Of a stretch of DNA of 64,000 nt, positions 58,501-64,000 are shown piece after piece (the first letter of the stretch is position 1; the number at the start of each line of letters is the position of its first letter). Origin of the DNA: Phoenix dactylifera. Its lineage: Eukaryota > Streptophyta > Magnoliopsida > Arecales > Arecaceae. Location of the stretch: NCBI RefSeq assembly GCF_009389715.1, contig NW_024067681.1, positions 868,001 to 932,000 of the forward strand, read 5' to 3'. Both the position numbers and the translations under genes were made by a program. A model generated the notes under the pieces. That model made no database searches. It saw nothing but the letters and a program-made list of their open reading frames with translations, and had not been told where the DNA came from.

Positions 58501-60236
58501 GTCTGAGAGTCTTTACAGATTAACCTTTAACAAGAAGCATTAACCTAAAGAATCATCCTCTTCCCTTCACCATGGGATTGTCAAAGTGTCGTCCTAAAGT
58601 TTCGGATCATTTTACTATTTCAACTCGATTTCAACCCTCTCAGAATGGGTGTCAATTACTTGCTCAAGATAACTTTTAGAAAGAGAGGGACTCTGCATGA
58701 AACTTAAGGGCCAGTTTGCAGTTCTTGGTTACACAGTTTAAATCTCATGCAAAAGGGAAAGCACTGGCTGTTGCCCTAGACTTGGAATGAACTGGGAAGA
58801 TGTCAAGAATATGTAAATTAGAACATGTTTTAGTGTTATATTGAGTTCATTGGTAGTTTATTAATGAGCAGAGTATGTCTTCTCATTATGTGTTTCAGTT
58901 TCTTATCGGTGACATGAGAGATAATAAACTAGTTATGTATCCACTTCTACTTTTCTTGAACTTTGTCTGTTCCTTTTTTTTTCACTTGAACAACTGCAGG
59001 CAATGACTCCAGAGTACAGAGCCTATCAAGAGCAAGTCCTCAGTAACTGTTCAAAATTTGCTCAGGTATAGCTTCCATTTTTTTGTTATTTTCTAACCTT
59101 AGTTTCAAGCTGTTTCCTACATGTGACTCATGATAGCTTGGCTGTCACTCATGCTAGGAATGTTTTATTCATAAATTTATGGTTCGGAACTAAGTTTTAC
59201 ATTAACCTTGATTTATTTTCAAAAAGCATTGTTTCATGTTCATGACATTTTCTTAACTATCAGAGTTCGTATCGGGACTCCAATTTAATTATCTTTTAAG
59301 GCTATATCTAACTAGCGAAGTGACATGATCTTGCAGTGCTTGGTTGAGAAAGGATATGAGCTTGTCTCTGGTGGAACAGAAAACCATTTAGTGTTGGTAA
59401 ATCTGAAGAACAAGGTAACAAGGAAATATATTTGTTTCTTCCACTGCATATTTTATCAGCATTCCAACACATACTGTATTTAGAATTTCAGACTTCTTCT
59501 GATATGTCTGATTATACATCGTGTTGTTTATATTTAAAAGGGTCATTTTCCTTTGATTCACTAGTGGTGAATATACTACTTTCTCACACTACTTGATGCT
59601 TAACTGTGGGCCAGCCATAACTATTAATTGTGAACAAACAATCATTTTAACTTCTAAAGTATTTCTACAGGGAATTGATGGGTCTAGAGTTGAAAAGGTG
59701 TTGGAATTGGTTCATATTGCAGCTAATAAAAACACAGTTCCTGGTGATGTATCTGCCATGGTTCCTGGAGGCATCAGGATGGGTACAGGCTTTATCACTA
59801 TGTATATTCTCATGATGCTAGGTCGGTTGATATTTTCTGATGAGCCCCTTTCTTCTGGTTCAGGAACACCAGCCCTGACATCAAGAGGATTTGTTGAAGA
59901 GGACTTTGCGAAAGTCGCTGACTTTTTTGATACTGCTGTTAAAATAGCACTAAAGATTAAGGCTGAAACCAAAGGTTCATCAATCTTTTCTTTTTCTTTC
60001 AGTATGTTTTGGATAATTCTGTGTCTTTCTTGAGAATTTACTGATGTCTGGAGCATATATCATGCGTTTTTTTTTCCAAATTAGGTGGGTCAAAGCTAAA
60101 GGACTTCCTAGCCACCATTCAGACAGATGCTAATGTCCAGTCCGAGATTGCAAAGCTCCGCCATGAGGTGGAGGAGTATGCAAAGCAGTTCCCAACAATT
60201 GGATTTGAGAAAGAGACAATGAAGTACAAGGGCTAA
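52537..60236 (+). CDS. SHM1: Serine hydroxymethyltransferase, mitochondrial (SHM1-like), 15 exons, 518 aa
   Basis: Exons: 52537-52623, 52737-52787, 52971-53057, 53339-53460, 53660-53736, 54712-54836, 55800-55892, 56252-56344, 56459-56656, 56779-56883, 59000-59065, 59337-59414, 59671-59782, 59864-59974, 60085-60236. Joined they give 1557 nt in one frame and 518 aa, within a residue or two of the usual plant length. Residues 1 to about 30 are Arg/Ser-rich without acids, a mitochondrial presequence. Landmarks are [91 protein letters not shown] (the Lys near residue 286 binds PLP) and [13 protein letters not shown]. The enzyme interconverts serine and glycine with tetrahydrofolate and partners glycine decarboxylase in photorespiration. 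All catalytic landmarks are intact. Intron 8 is GC-AG, and intron 13 is only 81 nt and in frame. Confidence 0.96.
56884..58999 (+). other. Intron 10 of the SHMT gene (2.1 kb)
   Basis: The longest SHMT intron. A stretch at about 57700-58240 has GCATATGCAT-type palindromes and TTTTAAGA(A/C)GC words near both ends, suggesting an old small insertion, but no clean ends were found. Confidence 0.7.
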
Positions 60237-61306
60237 GGAAGACCAATTATAGTGAAGAGGTACAATTATTGGAACCATATTTGAACTGTCAAATTGCAAC
60301 ACCATTTCGTTTCCCCTCTCATCTGTTTTTACGGCATCTCAGTATTACGTTTAGTGGAACTTTGCTAAGCATCTTACCCTGGTACCCTTTGCCTCCATCA
60401 CGATTATATTTCTCATGCTTGAATATATAATATGCATCAATTGCTTCCTCAAAAGAAATATGTTTCAAATGTTGAAACCATTATATTGTGAATCATCAAG
60501 CCTTTTGTTTCATATACCTGCTTGTTAGACAAGAAAACTTGTCAGGCATCTTAAGGTCAAAGTATCTAGTTCTTTATGTATCAGGAGTTCAATAGCTTCT
60601 ACTTTGCTCTGTTCTCTCTCGTCAGAACTCCTGCCTTACTGCATAGACATGAAAGCTTTGATCTAAAACATAATCTAGTATATGTATAGGACTTACATGA
60701 GATGTAATTGTGCTCTTTGTGCAGGAAACAGCAGCTGCTGAGGCTTGGAGTTAAGTATGGAGGTCAATGAGATGATACTTATAAAGAAATATCAGATGTA
60801 TGAAAACTGCAGCTTCCATTTTATAAGATTGTGAGACCTTGGCATTGACTCTTGTTTAAGTGTATATTATATATTGCCTGATGCGCTGATCTGGAAGAAT
60901 TACCATGCATTCTTGCTCAAGTAGGCATGTGGCTCCCTTGCTGATTTTCTTTTTATCAGTCTACACTTGTGATTCTATTGAATAGTCAATAGCATCCGAG
61001 TCTGGAATGATGAGCTATCATGAGGTAGCCAACTGCACAGTCTCAACCTAGGTTTTTCTTCTCTTTTTTCCTTTGTTGTGAAGTTCTTGCTAGATGTATA
61101 ATTATTATAATGTGTGGGGATAACGCAATCTTGCCGTTAATTATATCACTGTAAAGAAGATAGATATATTAATTTAAGAGTCAACTATAAACGTTCTTCA
61201 CACTGAAAAAAAGCTGTAAGAGGTTCTCATTGTGGTGTCAGGTAGGCTTGTCCTCTTTTTCTCATTTTTAAAGCTGGGTTGTGTCATAAGATTATGAGCA
61301 TAGAAA
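60237..61306 (+). other. 3' UTR of the SHMT gene, probably with an intron, and downstream flank
   Basis: GAAGAG|GTACAA at 60260 and TTTGTGCAG|GAAACAGC ending at 60724 look like a donor and acceptor. They would remove 465 nt from the 3' UTR. The transcript end is not determined. Confidence 0.45.
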
Positions 61307-61636
61307 GTGCATAGCCTTATGTTTTCAATTATTATCACTAATGTTGGAACAAAGATTTTTGAATTACTCTGCATCTTGAGTTTGAATGCTACCAAGATCC
61401 CTGGAAACAGGGACCTGTTCTTTCGTCATCTAGATGTTGTGGCAGTGGACGTACAATATTTACATGATCGTAAAGGAGCAATTGATGCATACGTTATTGC
61501 TGCAGGCTTTTTGATGAAACAATGGGAACACCCATCAAGCTTTCTTCATCCATTGAGATATTATCAGTACGGTGTGAGAACAGATGCGGGGGGATTAGAG
61601 GAGTCGGGATTCTTAGTTGGAAATAGGTTAAGGTAA
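61307..61636 (+). CDS. Unrecognised open frame or exon, 109 codons
   Basis: The stretch after about codon 30 looks protein-like (GNRDLFFRHLDVVAVDVQYL, RYYQYGVRTDAGGLEE) and ends at a donor-like AGGTAAAT near 61631. I do not recognise the family. It could be an internal exon relic, a transposon fragment or chance. Confidence 0.25.
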   Translation: MHSLMFSIIITNVGTKIFELLCILSLNATKIPGNRDLFFRHLDVVAVDVQYLHDRKGAIDAYVIAAGFLMKQWEHPSSFLHPLRYYQYGVRTDAGGLEESGFLVGNRLR

Positions 61637-61729
61637 ATTTTCATGTGTTACCATCAATAAGGAACGGACAGGAAGATTTTCCACTTTTTGACAAAGAAAG
61701 TACTCATAATATATATGATGGGGGGCGAA

Positions 61730-62335
61730 GTGAATCGGCCGCCCAGTTTTGGCCCAATAAACGCCAACACCGTTCGGTTGAATCCTCAACCGGCCCAGAA
61801 CCAGCTCAGTTTCGGACTCCGCCAAAAGCTCCATCAGCTTCAGATATTTGCCGACTCCCCTGACCAAGTTCGGGATGCCTCCAATATTCGCCGACCCGTC
61901 CTGACCAAGCTCGGGGCGCCTACTTAGTAGTGCGCCTCGACCCTCGAGCTCGAGGCACTTCACTAAGCATACCTTGGAACCCAGAGAGCCGAGTTACCCC
62001 CACACCCGTCTAGCCGACCTCATCAAATGCATGATATGACCTCTCAACGGGCTCGATCTTGCCAACAACCGCACCCATGTGCGTGCGTACGCCCTCCTAC
62101 GTGGCCGTACATTACAGCACCACTATACTACGCTTCGATAGTTGGCTCTCGACAGTCAAAGGACGGTACCATGACTACTCCGACCATACCTGGGCCTCTC
62201 CACCGGGACTATAAATAGCTCGATCAGGTAACTTATAAAGAACTTTTTGGCTGGACCAAATTTATCCCACTCTAATTTGATCGTCGGATGGCTCTCACCA
62301 GAAACACCGGTGAGACTTTATGCAGATCCGCCGCT
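61730..62335 (+). repeat. Ty3/gypsy LTR fragment (solo or truncated)
   Basis: GC-rich U3-like sequence with CCGACTCCCCTGACC and TCGGGGCGCC words leads to CTATAAATAG at 62211-62220. It continues through TTGATCGTCGGATGGCTCTC and GAAACACCGGTGAGAC, a layout seen at U3-R borders of plant gypsy LTRs. No primer site or partner LTR was found. Confidence 0.5.
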
Positions 62336-62443
62336 GTCGCGCTGGAGGTGGTCCCCCGTCTTCTTTTTTCAACCACCGACGGCTCCTCCGACTCCTCCGG
62401 CGTGGTCACCCTCGGGCCAAATTTGAACTACAACAATATAATG

Positions 62444-62451
<8 letters not shown>

Positions 62452-62529
<78 letters not shown>
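62452..62529. repeat. (AT)n microsatellite
   Basis: About 78 uninterrupted bases of AT dinucleotide. Confidence 0.95.
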
Positions 62530-62531
<2 letters not shown>

Positions 62532-63349
62532 GAGTACTTTTATGGATCTCTTCGATGGTTACCTGGACTGAGCCCATAAAAGGTTCTAGGTGCTAGGTCT
62601 CAAACACAACATATTTGAAATAAGCCTTGTGCTACCATGCCGAGCGATAGGCCTCCACTAGCCTTTTCTTGGTTTATTTTTTCATTCTATTTCCTTTCTC
62701 CTTTTCAATTTTTTCTTCAGCCTTTCTTACTCTCTTTCTCGAACAAATCTATGGAGTCCATTATATCGGCCTTCTATATGGTCATGCTCATCAAAGGAGA
62801 CTTTGGGTTAAGTCGGATTCATTGTACCTCAACAATCTTGTAGTGAACTTGTACAACAAAACAAAATTCATTCTTAAAATATTATTTCCATACGCCCCGT
62901 TCTTGGTGCGCCCTCCTTTCTATTTATTTTTCTAATTTATCTTGTTATTAATTTTTAAAATCATTATTTTATATAATTATTGGCAAATTCTAGAAACCAT
63001 CAACCAACATTAGCAACATGTAAACTATGCCCTATTAAATCATGTTTGGCTTGATTAAGCTCAATAAAAAAAATCAGTAGACTAAATTATAAATAATTAA
63101 TATATCAATAAAAACAAAAATACAATATATATTGATTATTTGTGTATAACTTTGTCTATTGTTTATATTTTTTTGAACGCATTTTATAATAAGACAAACT
63201 ATAACAATGCCATGTTGCTTTTATATTTTATTTATGTATAACTTTATCTATTGTTTATATTTCAACCGTCAGATGAGGATCTAATGGCTCATGAGCTATA
63301 ATAGTCACTTAAAGATCCTAAGTCCATCAAATAAGAATTTAGATAGCCA

Positions 63350-63465
63350 AGGCTGTCAATCGAGCTCAGCTCCGTTTAAGCTCGGTTCAGGCTCGATTTG
63401 AAACTAAATGAACTGAGCTTGAAGAGATTTCGAGCCGGACCAAGACTCGATCGGGCTCGAACTAT
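63350..63465. repeat. Small dispersed-repeat fragment
   Basis: AGGCTGTCAATCGAGCTCAG followed by several CTCGG/GAGCTTGA words, a pattern common to short plant transposon ends. Borders were not resolved. Confidence 0.35.
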
Positions 63466-63516
63466 TTTAATTCGTTTGCCTCACAACCCTCGCAGCAAAA
63501 CCCTCTCCCTCTACCC

Positions 63517-63524
63517 TATAAATA
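63517..63524 (+). promoter_or_regulatory. TATA box of the NOC4-like gene
   Basis: TATAAATA, 81 bases upstream of the ATG, after a C/T-rich stretch and followed by a CT-rich leader. This is a good match in sequence and distance. Confidence 0.7.
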
Positions 63525-63597
63525 ACGAGCTGAAAGCCTCCGTCTTTCTTCCCTCTCTCTTCTCCAACCCTTGAGAACTTGCACGCGCCCTCCGGCC

Positions 63598-64000
63598 ATG
63601 GCTTCTCTTCCGGCAAAGAAGCCGCAGCAAAGCCAACAGAAGGCGAAGAAGAAGGAGAAGAAGAGAAAGGAGACGGGAGATGCCCTAACCCTTGAGGACC
63701 TCAAAACCCTCGGCCACCAGCTGCTCTCCTCCAGAGCCCACATCAACAACCTCCCCATCCTCCTCTCCTTCCTCACAACTTCCTCCTCCCTCGATTTCTC
63801 CCTGGAGTCCCTCATTTCCCTCCAATCCTTCTTCGTCCCTCTCCTCCCCGAAATCCCTTCCTCTTCTGCTATATCTCGTTCGAAGACGGTTGCTTCTGGA
63901 GGTGTTGGGGAGGACAAGGATACGGAGTCGGTGTTCAGGACGTGGCTACGAGAAAGGTTTGATGAGTTCGTGAACTCCCTGATCGAGATTGCCGTCTCGG
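63598..64000 (+). CDS. NOC4: NOC4-like nucleolar complex protein, N-terminal part (runs off window)
   Basis: The ATG at 63598 is in the context GGCCATGG, and the frame stays open to the window end (134 codons). The product starts with a Lys-rich nucleolar-type tail (KKPQQSQQKAKKKEKKRKE). It continues with LTLEDLKTLGHQLLSSRAHI, NNLPILLSFLT, a Ser-rich loop and FRTWLRERFDEFVNSLIEIA. This matches my recollection of plant NOC4-like proteins, which in yeast pair with Nop14 for small ribosomal subunit assembly. The diagnostic CBF/Mak21 domain would lie further downstream, so the family call rests on the N-terminus alone. The GC-rich first exon is typical of monocot genes. Confidence 0.65.
   Translation, partial: MASLPAKKPQQSQQKAKKKEKKRKETGDALTLEDLKTLGHQLLSSRAHINNLPILLSFLTTSSSLDFSLESLISLQSFFVPLLPEIPSSSAISRSKTVASGGVGEDKDTESVFRTWLRERFDEFVNSLIEIAVS

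Larger units (their letters stand above)
61637..63597. other. Intergenic region between SHMT and the NOC4-like gene
   Basis: It holds a gypsy LTR-like fragment (61730-62335), an (AT)n microsatellite (62452-62529), AT-rich unassigned sequence and a repeat rich in GAGCTCGG/CTCGAT words at 63350-63465. No other gene was seen. Confidence 0.5.

Noticed and set aside
59593..60033. Single 146-codon gene at the SHMT 3' end
   Set aside because: It is two SHMT exons joined through the in-frame 81-nt intron.

Overview
This is a nuclear chromosome window from a flowering plant. GC-rich first exons, intron-rich genes and a dense, nested transposon load suggest a monocot, and the repeat style suggests a palm. 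The species assignment is an inference; no marker in the window proves it. No bacterial, organellar or CRISPR features were seen.

Host genes, left to right: (1) a nucleotide-diphospho-sugar transferase (PF03407, At4g15970-like) on the + strand, with exons at 12613-12873, 14255-14620 and 21728-22209 and a predicted 10-nt last coding exon at 23052-23061. A second, homologous first exon sits upstream at 9341-9556. (2) An intronless P-class pentatricopeptide repeat gene on the - strand (35228-37228). (3) A complete 15-exon mitochondrial serine hydroxymethyltransferase gene on the + strand (52537-60236, 518 aa). (4) The first exon of a NOC4-like nucleolar ribosome-biogenesis gene (63598 to the window end).

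Transposons make up much of the rest. At 1-5143 lies the 5' part of an Athila-type Ty3/gypsy element on the - strand: LTR, tRNA-Asp primer site, and an open gag-protease frame that runs off the window. Relics follow: a LINE RNase H fragment (5592-6040), a hAT transposase (6590-7445) and a gypsy RNase H fragment (7485-8035). The sugar-transferase introns and 3' flank hold several non-autonomous DNA elements, including a 660-bp hAT element with a perfect 8-bp target duplication and two fold-back elements with 12-bp flanking direct repeats. A 1.73-kb tandem duplication carrying LINE ORF1 debris lies at 29292-32327. A tRNA-derived SINE with a 66-A tail is at 51646-52096.

The most unusual object is an 11.4-kb LTR retrotransposon at 38245-49662, flanked by a perfect GAGAA duplication. 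It has Sirevirus-like hallmarks (initiator-Met tRNA primer site, repeated polypurine tracts, very long LTRs) but encodes only a degenerate gag and no recognisable pol. Each LTR carries 18-19 exact copies of the palindrome GAGTCGACTC, mostly spaced 21 bp apart, upstream of the LTR TATA box. The same motif, at the same spacing, is built into the gag reading frame. Downstream of the TATA box each LTR carries a tandem series of hairpins (8 in the left LTR, 7 in the right) whose stems differ between units but remain base-paired.
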